A stretch of DNA of 7,047 nt from Eshraghiella sp045542375. Lineage in GTDB: Bacteria; Bacillota; Clostridia; Lachnospirales; Lachnospiraceae. Below the pieces are notes generated by a model. The model saw nothing but the letters and a program-made list of their open reading frames with translations, had not been told where the DNA came from and ran no database searches. The translations under genes and the position numbers were made by a program. The DNA lies in the NCBI GenBank assembly GCA_045542375.1, contig JAZQKW010000042.1, positions 1 to 7,047 of the forward strand, in the 5' to 3' direction. Below, one piece after another: positions 1 through 7,047 of this stretch (position 1 is its first letter; each line of letters opens with the position of its first letter).

Positions 1-950
1 GAGAAGTTAGAGATAATTCCTTTGCCCTGCAAGGAAGCTAACATAAATCCCAATATGTCGTCTTCCGTATGCAACATGGTCTTATCCACCCATGTGACTT
101 CTTTCTCTCTGCGGAACCAGGTTAGCTGTCGTTTTGCAAAATGTCTGGTATCTGTCTTAATATTCTCTCTGACCATAGACAGGTCAGCATTACCATCATA
201 ATAATCAAAAAACTCCCTGTATCCTATTGCTTTCATCGATGTCATATCTCGATGACATCCCATTTCAATAAGCCTGTCCACTTCTTTTGTCAGACCATTT
301 TCAAACATAAGGTCCACTCTTTTATTAATTCTCTCATACAATTTTTCTCTGTCGTCATTAAGAACCAAATAAAGAAAATTATACGGAGACTCATTCTGTC
401 TCTGCTCTTCGTTGTGCTCTGATATCTTTTTCCCTGTCTGATTATGATATTCAAGTGCTCTGATTACACGTTTTATGTTATTAAAATGGATTTCCGAAGC
501 CGAAACCGGGTCAACCTCTTTAAGCAATCCGTGGACATATTCATTGCCCTTTTCTTCGGAGAGTCTGTACATTTCTGTACGAAAATCCGAATCAGCATCC
601 GTGTCTTCAAAATTAATGTCATACAAAAGTGCCTGAATATAAAAGCCTGTACCCCCTGTAACTACCGGTATTTTGCCTTTTTTATATATATTATCCAGTG
701 CTTTTTCTGCCATTTCCTTAAACAAAAACACATTGAAATCCTCAGACGGCTCCAGTACATCAATAAGATGATGTGGAACACCCTGCATTTCCTCAGCGGT
801 AATTTTGGCTGTACCCACATCCATATATCTATATACCTGCATGGAATCCGCACTGATAATCTCGCCGTTAACAGCTTTTGCAAGACGGATTGACAGCTCT
901 GTTTTACCTACTGCTGTAGGACCTGTAAGTATTATTAATGGTTGTTTCAT
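1..950 (-). CDS. miaA: tRNA dimethylallyltransferase MiaA (3' end off window)
   Basis: Transfers a dimethylallyl group from DMAPP to N6 of A37, next to the anticodon, in tRNAs that read codons starting with U; MiaB later methylthiolates the product. Translating the minus strand from the ATG at 950 gives 316 uninterrupted codons running off the left edge. Homologues are about 300-320 aa, so only the last few codons are likely missing. Visible motifs are the P-loop GPTAVGKT (10-17), DSMQVY (35-40, with the catalytic-type Asp35), GGTGFYIQALL (99-109), NNIKRVIRALE (157-167), AIGYREF (241-247) and the family signature TRHFAKRQLTWFRR (268-281). No frameshift or missing key residue is seen. The gene overlaps the mutL stop in an ATGA. 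Adjacency of mutL and miaA is also known in E. coli, so the order is old or repeatedly favoured. Because the stop lies outside, shorter open frames in this interval are shadows. Confidence 0.96.
   Translation of the reverse strand, partial: MKQPLIILTGPTAVGKTELSIRLAKAVNGEIISADSMQVYRYMDVGTAKITAEEMQGVPHHLIDVLEPSEDFNVFLFKEMAEKALDNIYKKGKIPVVTGGTGFYIQALLYDINFEDTDADSDFRTEMYRLSEEKGNEYVHGLLKEVDPVSASEIHFNNIKRVIRALEYHNQTGKKISEHNEEQRQNESPYNFLYLVLNDDREKLYERINKRVDLMFENGLTKEVDRLIEMGCHRDMTSMKAIGYREFFDYYDGNADLSMVRENIKTDTRHFAKRQLTWFRREKEVTWVDKTMLHTEDDILGFMLASLQGKGIISNF
947..950 (-). other. mutL/miaA stop-start overlap (ATGA)
   Basis: The four minus-strand bases ATGA contain the miaA start (ATG, 950-948) and the mutL stop (TGA, 949-947). 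Upstream of the ATG there is only a weak purine stretch (AAGAGAA), not a strong Shine-Dalgarno site. Initiation of miaA is therefore likely to depend on ribosomes finishing mutL. Coupling is inferred; the overlap is seen directly. Confidence 0.85.
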
Positions 951-2749
951 ACTATTCTCTTAAACTTCTTTTCTAATTCATATTTGGTCATGGTTATCAT
1001 TGTTGGTCTTCCATGTGGACAATTATATGGATTTTCAAGGTCCATAAGCTCATTAATAAGCCTTCCTGCCTCCATATAACTCATTCTGTTATTACCCTTA
1101 ACCGCTGCTTTACAGGACATGGTTGCAATCCTGTCTTTAATTGACTCAGGTGTATTCTTAGAATAATCCTCAGAAAAAGAATCAATTATCTCCATAACCA
1201 GTTCCTTAGGGTCTGCAAGGGAAAAAGCATCAGGAATACCTCGTATTGCATATTCTTCACCACCAAATTCCTCAAGCTCATACCCCATATCTTCAAGGTA
1301 TTTAATATTATCCTTAAGATTGTTCTGTTCTTCCATTGAAAGAGTCAGAATTATTGGCGGACTAATCTGCTGGGTATGAATTTCCTGCTCATTATAAATC
1401 TTCATAAACCTTTCATAAAGAACCTTTTCATGTGCTGCATGCTGGTCCACAATATACATACTGCCTTCAAATTCAATTATCCAGTATGTATCAAAAACCT
1501 GACCAATAATCTTAATATTTTTTTCATTCTTCTTATCAAGAAGATTAGGTCTGTCAAATAATTCAAGCTGTTTATAGTCTTTTTGAATATTTTCTTCAAT
1601 TACTGCATTGTACGAAGATGCTCTTTTAACCTCAAAAGGCTCCGGCGTCTTATATACCGGTGCAGGTTCTTTTACTACCATTGGAGGCGTGACAGGTGCA
1701 ACATATGGTGCACTTGGTGTCTGAGCCACCTGTTTTTCCGGCATGGTAAACTCAGGAATTATTTCTTTATGAGCAAGTGCATCTCTGACACATTCATTTA
1801 TATTATTATACACTGACTGCTCGTTGGAAAATCTGAGTTCCATCTTGGACGGATGTACATTAACATCCAAAAGTTCCGGATTAATTGTAATATGCAACGC
1901 AGCAAAAGGATACTTATGCTGCATTATATACGGAGCATAAGCATCCTCAATCGCTTTAGCAATAATATTATTTTTAATATATCTTCCGTTAATAAAATAA
2001 TTCTCAAAATTTCTGTTGCCTCTTGATATAAAAGGCTTTCCAATATACCCCTTTACAGAAAAATCCTCAAATTCCTTATCTATTTCAAGCAGATTTCCTG
2101 CAATCTCCCTGCCATATATTGTATATATCACGTCTTTCAGACGGTTATTTCCTGCAGTCATTATTTTAGGCTGGTTATTATTGATAAATCGAATGGAAAT
2201 ATCAGGATGTGACAGACACAGATTCTCCATAAGTGAACTGATGTAACCCGCTTCTGTCGTAGGAGTTTTAAGAAATTTTCTTCTTGCCGGCGTATTATAA
2301 AACAGATTTCTGATAATAAAAGTAGTGCCCTCAGGTGCCCCTATTTCTTCATATGCCTTTTCCACGCCGCCGTCAATACAATATCTTATTCCTGTAAGCG
2401 AATCCTTGGTCTTTGTAATAAGCTCTACCTGTGCTACTGCACTGATACTGGATAAAGCCTCACCTCTGAAGCCCAGTGAGGATATGCTTACAAGGTCTTC
2501 TGCTGAACGGATTTTACTTGTGGAATGTCTTAAAAAAGCAACCTTAATATCTTCTTTAGGAATACCACATCCATTATCCGTTATACGAATAAGAGAAGTT
2601 CCTCCTTCTTTTATCTCAACAGTAATAGAGCTTGCTCCTGCATCTATTGCATTTTCAACAAGCTCTTTAACTACAGATGATGGTCTGTCAACCACCTCAC
2701 CTGCCGCTATTTTATTGATTGTATTCTGGTCAAGAAGATTAATTGACAT
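947..2749 (-). CDS. mutL: DNA mismatch repair protein MutL, nuclease-type
   Basis: Matchmaker ATPase and nicking endonuclease of mismatch repair, acting after MutS. The product is 600 aa. The N-terminal GHKL ATPase shows IAAGEVVDRP (14-23), motif I with catalytic Glu29 and Asn33 in KELVENAIDAGA, motif II DNGCGI (58-63), HSTSK (75-79) and LGFRGEALSSI (92-102). Its second half has DVNVHPSKMELRF (295-307). A Pro-rich linker spans about 335-390. The C-terminal domain carries the metal-binding endonuclease motif DQHAAHEKVLYE (435-446), SCK (545-547) and CPHGRP (577-582), the set found in MutL of bacteria lacking MutH. This indicates that the protein itself nicks the nascent strand. Two candidate beta-clamp peptides are visible: QLELF (394-398) in the linker and QQISPP (460-465), where B. 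subtilis MutL has QEMIVP. The ATG follows the mutS stop by 3 bases, and the stop overlaps the miaA start. Confidence 0.98.
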   Translation of the reverse strand: MSINLLDQNTINKIAAGEVVDRPSSVVKELVENAIDAGASSITVEIKEGGTSLIRITDNGCGIPKEDIKVAFLRHSTSKIRSAEDLVSISSLGFRGEALSSISAVAQVELITKTKDSLTGIRYCIDGGVEKAYEEIGAPEGTTFIIRNLFYNTPARRKFLKTPTTEAGYISSLMENLCLSHPDISIRFINNNQPKIMTAGNNRLKDVIYTIYGREIAGNLLEIDKEFEDFSVKGYIGKPFISRGNRNFENYFINGRYIKNNIIAKAIEDAYAPYIMQHKYPFAALHITINPELLDVNVHPSKMELRFSNEQSVYNNINECVRDALAHKEIIPEFTMPEKQVAQTPSAPYVAPVTPPMVVKEPAPVYKTPEPFEVKRASSYNAVIEENIQKDYKQLELFDRPNLLDKKNEKNIKIIGQVFDTYWIIEFEGSMYIVDQHAAHEKVLYERFMKIYNEQEIHTQQISPPIILTLSMEEQNNLKDNIKYLEDMGYELEEFGGEEYAIRGIPDAFSLADPKELVMEIIDSFSEDYSKNTPESIKDRIATMSCKAAVKGNNRMSYMEAGRLINELMDLENPYNCPHGRPTMITMTKYELEKKFKRIV

Positions 2750-2752
2750 ATC

Positions 2753-5404
2753 TTACCACCTGTTTTTTATTTTGTCCTGTATTTCAAACAAAGTATTAAG
2801 CGCATCTATAGGTGTCATTTTTGACAATTCCAGCTCTTTGATTTCCTCAATTATGTCATCATTATTAACTGCATCAAATAATGACATCTGAACATATTCA
2901 TCTTTTCCTACTTTTTCAGGAATTCTGATTGATTCCTTGGTTACGCCAAGCCTTGCTATTTCTTTTGCTTTCATTGAAATATCATTATCCGCAAGCTCTG
3001 TAACAATTTCTTTTGCTCTTGCTATAACTCCGTCAGGAACACCTGCTAACTTGGCTACCTGAATACCATAGCTCTTATCGGCACCGCCCTTAACAATTTT
3101 TCTAAGGAATACAATGTCATCCCCTTGTTCCTTAACGGCGATGCAGTAATTATTAACCGCTTCCATTGTGCCTTCAAGTTCAGTAAGCTCATGATAATGA
3201 GTTGCAAACAATGTCTTTGCACCAAGTAATTTTGGATTGCTGATATGCTCAACAACTGCCCAGGCAATAGACAGTCCGTCAAAAGTACTTGTACCTCTTC
3301 CTATTTCATCAAGAATAAGAAGGCTGTCAGCAGTTGCATTTCTTAAAATATTGGCAACCTCCGTCATTTCAACCATAAATGTACTCTGTCCGCTTGCAAG
3401 GTCATCCGATGCCCCTACTCTGGTAAAAATTCTATCAACAATGCCTATATCTCCGGCCTTTGCAGGTATGTATGAGCCAATCTGTGCCATAAGCACAATA
3501 AGTGCGGTCTGACGCATATAGGTTGATTTACCGGCCATATTAGGTCCTGTAATGATTGACACGCGATTTTTTCCATTATCTAACAAAGTGTCATTTTCAA
3601 CAAACATTCCGTTGTTAATCATCTTTTCAACTACAGGATGTCTGCCTCCTGTAATTTTAATAGTGCCTTTTTCGTTAATCTTAGGACATACATAGTCATT
3701 TCTGGATGCTACAAGTGCAAGTGATGCATATACGTCCGCTTTTGCAATCGCCTTGGCAGTAGTCTGAATTCTTGTTACTGCACTTGCAATCATATCCCTG
3801 ACTTCTGAAAAAAGGTCATATTCCAATGAAAAAAGCTTGTCCTCCGCTCCAAGAATAATATCCTCAAGTTCTTTTAACTTAGGCATTGTATATCTTTCCG
3901 CATTGGTAAGAGTCTGTTTTCTTATATAATCCTCAGGAACCATATTCTTAAAAGAATTGGTTACCTCAAGATAGTAACCGAATACCTTATTATATTTTAC
4001 CTTAAGGTTCTTAATGCCCGTTCTTTCTTTTTCAGACATTTCAAGCTCGGCAAGCCAGTTCTTTCCTTCTGTCTTCGCCTGTCTTAATCGGTCTACTTCT
4101 TCATTATATCCTTCTTTAATCAGTCCACCGTCTTTAATTGCAATAGGAGGTTCTTCCACAATTGCCCTGTCAATAAGGTCAAATATATCCTCAAGTGTGT
4201 CTATTTCATTATATATTTCATTAATGAGTTCGCTTTTACATGGTCTGATAAGTTCTTTTATACATGGCATCATTCTAAGAGAATTTTTGAACGCTATCAA
4301 ATCCCTTGGGGATGCAGATTTGGTACTGATTCTTCCTGTAAGTCGCTCTAAATCGTATACAGGATTAAGATATTCTCTTAATTCTTCTCTTATGTAAAAA
4401 TTATCCAAAAACTCTGTTACTGCATTCTGTCTTTTAATTATTTCACCTTTAACAATCAAAGGCTGCTCAATCATACTTCTTAAAAGTCTTGCACCCATGG
4501 CAGTCTTAGTCTTATCAAGAACCCATAAAAGAGACCCTTTTTTATTCTTTTCACGCATAGTCTCACACAGTTCCAGATTGCGTCTTGTGGAACTGTCTAT
4601 TACCATGTATTTTCCTGTTGAATATGGTGTAATTCCCGTAAGATGAGGAAGTGAATTCTTCTGTGTCTCATACATATAATTCATAAGTGCTCCTGCCGCA
4701 ACAATTGCAGTAGGATAATCTGACACACCAAGTCCCTCAATTGTCATTACCTTAAAATGACTTTTAAGAATTTCTATTGCTTTTGCTTCATCAAAATACC
4801 AAGGCAGAAGCTCAGACATGGCAAAACCAAGTCTGTTTTTCAAATCATCAATATCAATTCCGCTTATTCCAAAAGATTCATTACACAGAACCTCCGAAGG
4901 TGAAAAACGGTTAATTTCATCAATAAGCTCTCTTCCGCTTGTTACTTCCGTTACAAGGAATTCCCCTGTTGTAATATCAGAAACTGCAATACCTATGGAA
5001 TTACCCATATAAGCAATGCACATGATATAGTTATTACGGGTCTCATCAAGTGCCATCGGATTGAAATTAGTACCCGGTGTAACTACTTTAACAACCTCTC
5101 TCTTTACAAGTCCTTTTGCAGTCTTAGGGTCCTCCACCTGTTCACATATGGCAACTTTGTAGCCTTTATCAACAAGTCGGTTAATATAATTATCAGCAGC
5201 ATGAAAAGGAACACCACACATTGGTGCCCTTTCTTCCTGTCCACAGTCTTTTCCCGTAAGAGTAAGCTCAAGTTCTCTGGAAACATTAATTGCGTCCTCG
5301 AAAAACATTTCGTAGAAATCTCCAAGTCTGTAAAAAAGAACGCAATCCTTATATTGTTCCTTAGTCTCTATGTAGTTCTGCATCATCGGTGAAAACTGTG
5401 CCAT
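2753..5404 (-). CDS. mutS: DNA mismatch repair protein MutS
   Basis: Mismatch-recognition ATPase that starts methyl-independent mismatch repair. It binds mispairs and small loops as a dimer, becomes an ATP-bound sliding clamp and recruits MutL. The product is 883 aa, close to E. coli MutS (853). The N-terminal domain has the mispair-reading Phe-Tyr-Glu at 30-32. Connector, lever and clamp regions follow to about residue 560. The ATPase domain has Walker A GPNMAGKST (620-628), the ABC-like SGQSTFMVEM segment (671-680), Walker B LLILDE (695-700), GRGTSTFDG (702-710) and FATHYHEL (733-740). Near the C-terminus QMSLFD (839-844) matches the beta-clamp binding consensus, followed by a terminal helical segment typical of the dimer/tetramer region. 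The ATG at 5404 fits the family N-terminus (FSPMMQNY) and has a good ribosome site. All key motifs are intact. It is the second gene of a tightly packed run, 3 bases ahead of mutL. Confidence 0.98.
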   Translation of the reverse strand: MAQFSPMMQNYIETKEQYKDCVLFYRLGDFYEMFFEDAINVSRELELTLTGKDCGQEERAPMCGVPFHAADNYINRLVDKGYKVAICEQVEDPKTAKGLVKREVVKVVTPGTNFNPMALDETRNNYIMCIAYMGNSIGIAVSDITTGEFLVTEVTSGRELIDEINRFSPSEVLCNESFGISGIDIDDLKNRLGFAMSELLPWYFDEAKAIEILKSHFKVMTIEGLGVSDYPTAIVAAGALMNYMYETQKNSLPHLTGITPYSTGKYMVIDSSTRRNLELCETMREKNKKGSLLWVLDKTKTAMGARLLRSMIEQPLIVKGEIIKRQNAVTEFLDNFYIREELREYLNPVYDLERLTGRISTKSASPRDLIAFKNSLRMMPCIKELIRPCKSELINEIYNEIDTLEDIFDLIDRAIVEEPPIAIKDGGLIKEGYNEEVDRLRQAKTEGKNWLAELEMSEKERTGIKNLKVKYNKVFGYYLEVTNSFKNMVPEDYIRKQTLTNAERYTMPKLKELEDIILGAEDKLFSLEYDLFSEVRDMIASAVTRIQTTAKAIAKADVYASLALVASRNDYVCPKINEKGTIKITGGRHPVVEKMINNGMFVENDTLLDNGKNRVSIITGPNMAGKSTYMRQTALIVLMAQIGSYIPAKAGDIGIVDRIFTRVGASDDLASGQSTFMVEMTEVANILRNATADSLLILDEIGRGTSTFDGLSIAWAVVEHISNPKLLGAKTLFATHYHELTELEGTMEAVNNYCIAVKEQGDDIVFLRKIVKGGADKSYGIQVAKLAGVPDGVIARAKEIVTELADNDISMKAKEIARLGVTKESIRIPEKVGKDEYVQMSLFDAVNNDDIIEEIKELELSKMTPIDALNTLFEIQDKIKNRW
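2756..2761 (-). promoter_or_regulatory. Ribosome binding site of mutL, inside the end of mutS
   Basis: AGGTGG on the minus strand encodes the last two residues of MutS (Arg-Trp). It sits 6 bases before the mutL ATG, with the mutS TAA between them. The site supports the start at 2749 and implies translational coupling of MutS and MutL synthesis. Confidence 0.7.
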
Positions 5405-5410
5405 GACTTA

Positions 5411-5418
5411 CCGTCCTT
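5411..5418 (-). promoter_or_regulatory. Ribosome binding site of mutS
   Basis: On the minus strand AAGGACGG lies just before the mutS ATG. Its AAGGA core leaves 9 bases to the start codon. The core overlaps the TAA stop of the SulP gene, so a terminating ribosome would be directly on the mutS initiation region. This supports the ATG at 5404 as the true start and suggests coupling between the two genes. Confidence 0.7.
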
Positions 5419-7047
5419 ATCTTGCATTAATAATTTTTTCCGCTCTTAAAAGTGCGGCATCTATGTTAGGGCAGAAGTTCTCCTGTCCAACTTCTATGTC
5501 AAATTCAGCCTTTTTCATCATCTTTAACGGCTGTTCGTTAACATGTGAGAATATAAGTGTAATGTTATTTTTCTTACATGTATTAAGTATTTCTGTTAAA
5601 GCATTAAGTGCACTTGTATCAATTGCAGGTACGCCTCTCATTCTGATAATAAGTACATCCTCGGAGGTATCTTTTACAATCTCAGTTACCTTATCGGTCA
5701 TTGCAAAGAACAACGGACCTGTAATTTCGTATACAACAGTTCCCTTAGGTACTTCTTTAAGTTCAATACCATCCGGATCATTATCGTCATCGTCATCTGC
5801 ATATTTCCAGCTTCTGATGCTTGCTGTATCCGACATTCTCTTTAAGAAAAGTGCTGCAGCAACAATAAGACCGATTTCAATTGCCACTACCAGGTCAAAG
5901 AATACTGTAAGTGCAAATGTAAGAACGAATACAATAATATCACTCTTAGGTGCTTTTTTACAAAGCTTTACACACTTTCCGATTCCTGCCATATTATATG
6001 CTACCATTATAAGAATTGAAGCAAGTACAGGCATTGGAATAAGTGATGCATATGGCATAAGCACTACAAGTACAATAAGTAAAGTAATTGAATGTACAAT
6101 TCCTGCAATAGGTGTACGTCCGCCATTCTTTACGTTGGCAGCAGTTCTTGCAATGGCTCCTGTAGCAGGAATACCGCCAAAAAGACCTGACATAATGTTA
6201 CCAACACCCTGTCCAATTAACTCAGCGTTAGATTTATGCTTACTTCCAATCATACCGTCTGCCACAACAGCAGAAAGAAGTGATTCTATACTTGCAAGAA
6301 TTGCAATGGTAAATGCAGGACTTATTAAATTGCCTATCATTCCAAGTGATAACTTAGGAAAAGCAAATTTTGGAAGTGCTGAAACACCGCTCATATCAGC
6401 AACCTGTGGATATGAGCTTCCAATAGTCTTAACTGCGTTAGGTCCGTCAGTAAGTCCGCCAAGCTGTACTACAAGTGTACACACAATAATAGCTATAAGT
6501 GAACCAGGAATTGCTTTAACATATTTAAGTTTTTCAGGAAGCATTCCCATAATCATAGGCCATACAATCTGAATTGCGAGAGCTACAACGCCCACAACCA
6601 AAGCAACCCAGTTCCAGTTATCAAAATTCTTAAACAAAGCAACTATCTTTTCTACAAATTCTGAAGGTAACGCACCCATATTGATGCCGAAGAAATCCTT
6701 AAACTGGCCAAATAACAATGTTACTGCAATACCTGCGGTAAAACCGGTGGTTATTGTATATGGTATGTATTTTATAAGATTTCCCGCTCTTATAAGTCCA
6801 AAAATCACCATAATTATACCGGCAAGGATGGTTGCCACAACAAGACCTGTATACGAATGCTGTTCAATTACACCACAAATTATTATTACGAACGCAGCTG
6901 TCGGTCCGCCAATCTGAACTCGGCTTCCGCCAAGCAAAGCAATGAAAAAACCTGCTATAATAGCTGTGTAGATACCCTGCTCAGGACTTACCCCTGATGC
7001 AATTGCAAGAGCAATTGAAAGTGGTAATGCAATAATTGCAACAATAA
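5417..7047 (-). CDS. SulP-family anion permease with C-terminal STAS domain (5' end off window)
   Basis: Secondary transporter of the SulP/SLC26 family in the cytoplasmic membrane. Family members carry sulfate, bicarbonate or C4-dicarboxylates, and the substrate cannot be read from this sequence. The open frame reaches the window edge without a stop, leaving 542 visible codons (family about 550-600), so only a short N-terminus is missing. Visible residues 5-20 hold the first-helix signature (ALPLSIALAIASGVSP). Residues 45-53 (VQIGGPTAA) match the conserved TM3 entry, and around 290-305 is the family segment GGIPATGAIARTAANV. Many hydrophobic helices lie between these. An Asp-rich hinge (about 417-426) leads to the cytoplasmic STAS domain (about 430-542), whose nucleotide-binding/phosphorylation loop reads AIDTSALNAL. 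A TTG codon at 6937 could be mistaken for the start, but the family alignment clearly continues upstream. The stop lies 12 bases before mutS, so the gene probably shares its transcript. Confidence 0.93.
   Translation of the reverse strand, partial: IVAIIALPLSIALAIASGVSPEQGIYTAIIAGFFIALLGGSRVQIGGPTAAFVIIICGVIEQHSYTGLVVATILAGIIMVIFGLIRAGNLIKYIPYTITTGFTAGIAVTLLFGQFKDFFGINMGALPSEFVEKIVALFKNFDNWNWVALVVGVVALAIQIVWPMIMGMLPEKLKYVKAIPGSLIAIIVCTLVVQLGGLTDGPNAVKTIGSSYPQVADMSGVSALPKFAFPKLSLGMIGNLISPAFTIAILASIESLLSAVVADGMIGSKHKSNAELIGQGVGNIMSGLFGGIPATGAIARTAANVKNGGRTPIAGIVHSITLLIVLVVLMPYASLIPMPVLASILIMVAYNMAGIGKCVKLCKKAPKSDIIVFVLTFALTVFFDLVVAIEIGLIVAAALFLKRMSDTASIRSWKYADDDDDNDPDGIELKEVPKGTVVYEITGPLFFAMTDKVTEIVKDTSEDVLIIRMRGVPAIDTSALNALTEILNTCKKNNITLIFSHVNEQPLKMMKKAEFDIEVGQENFCPNIDAALLRAEKIINAR

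Noticed and set aside
444..893. Open frames of 149 codons (plus) and 73 codons (minus, 662-883) in the first 950 bases
   Set aside because: These are out-of-frame readings of miaA. The true miaA frame is open from 950 to the window edge and carries all family motifs; it simply has no stop inside the window.
2325..2891. A 188-codon plus-strand open frame spanning the mutL start and mutS end
   Set aside because: It is antisense to two conserved genes, runs across their junction and shows no recognisable motif. It is a codon-bias shadow.
2753..5404. Possible internal promoter or terminator within or between the repair genes
   Set aside because: I looked for TTGACA-like boxes with a properly spaced TATAAT-like box on the minus strand and for hairpins followed by T-runs at the junctions. 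No convincing pair or hairpin was found, and the gaps are at most 12 bases.
5403..6572. A 389-codon open frame on the plus strand opposite the SulP gene
   Set aside because: It is entirely antisense to a clear family member. Its translation is Ser/Ile-rich low-information sequence with no recognisable domain, and I saw no ribosome site. AT-rich genes with biased codons often leave the opposite strand open.
6935..6937. TTG as the start of the SulP gene
   Set aside because: The frame stays open upstream to the window edge, and those 36 codons encode the conserved first-helix signature of the family. The TTG is an internal Leu codon.
1..7047. Mobile element, phage, defence or CRISPR content
   Set aside because: All sequence is accounted for by four intact or edge-cut housekeeping-type genes. 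No direct-repeat array, inverted terminal repeats, transposase, integrase or tRNA gene is visible.

Overview
This window is an AT-rich, fully coding stretch in which four genes all lie on the minus strand. In transcription order, from high to low coordinates, they are: a SulP-family anion transporter with a STAS domain (N-terminus off the right edge), mutS, mutL and miaA (last codons off the left edge). The layout and protein features suggest a low-GC Firmicute of the class Clostridia, probably Lachnospiraceae-like. The reasons are AT-rich codon choice, the mutS-mutL-miaA order, a MutL with the endonuclease motifs found in bacteria that lack MutH, and purine-rich Shine-Dalgarno sites. The genus call is inference from gene content only.

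Layout. Positions 7047-5417 encode the SulP permease, with 542 codons visible: most of the membrane domain, an Asp-rich hinge and a C-terminal STAS domain. After a 12-base gap, 5404-2753 encode MutS (883 aa) with intact mismatch-binding and ATPase motifs and a beta-clamp motif near the C-terminus. Three bases later, 2749-947 encode MutL (600 aa) with an intact GHKL ATPase and a C-terminal nuclease domain. The mutL stop overlaps the miaA start in an ATGA, and miaA (tRNA dimethylallyltransferase) runs from 950 off the left edge. No intergenic stretch exceeds 12 bases, and I see no terminator, promoter, RNA gene, mobile element or CRISPR array.

How the genes work together. MutS recognises mismatches. 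MutL is recruited by it and, in lineages without MutH, nicks the nascent strand itself, guided by the sliding clamp. Both proteins here carry recognisable clamp-binding peptides. MiaA makes i6A37 in tRNAs reading UNN codons. It is a frequent neighbour of mutL in distant bacteria, and the link is probably co-expression rather than a shared pathway. The tight spacing suggests one transcript from the transporter gene through miaA. The transporter has no evident functional link to repair.

This is mostly an ordinary housekeeping region. I found no convincing sign of an undescribed system. The points worth a second look are the clamp-binding peptide in the MutL linker, the transporter placed directly ahead of mutS, and details of the STAS domain.
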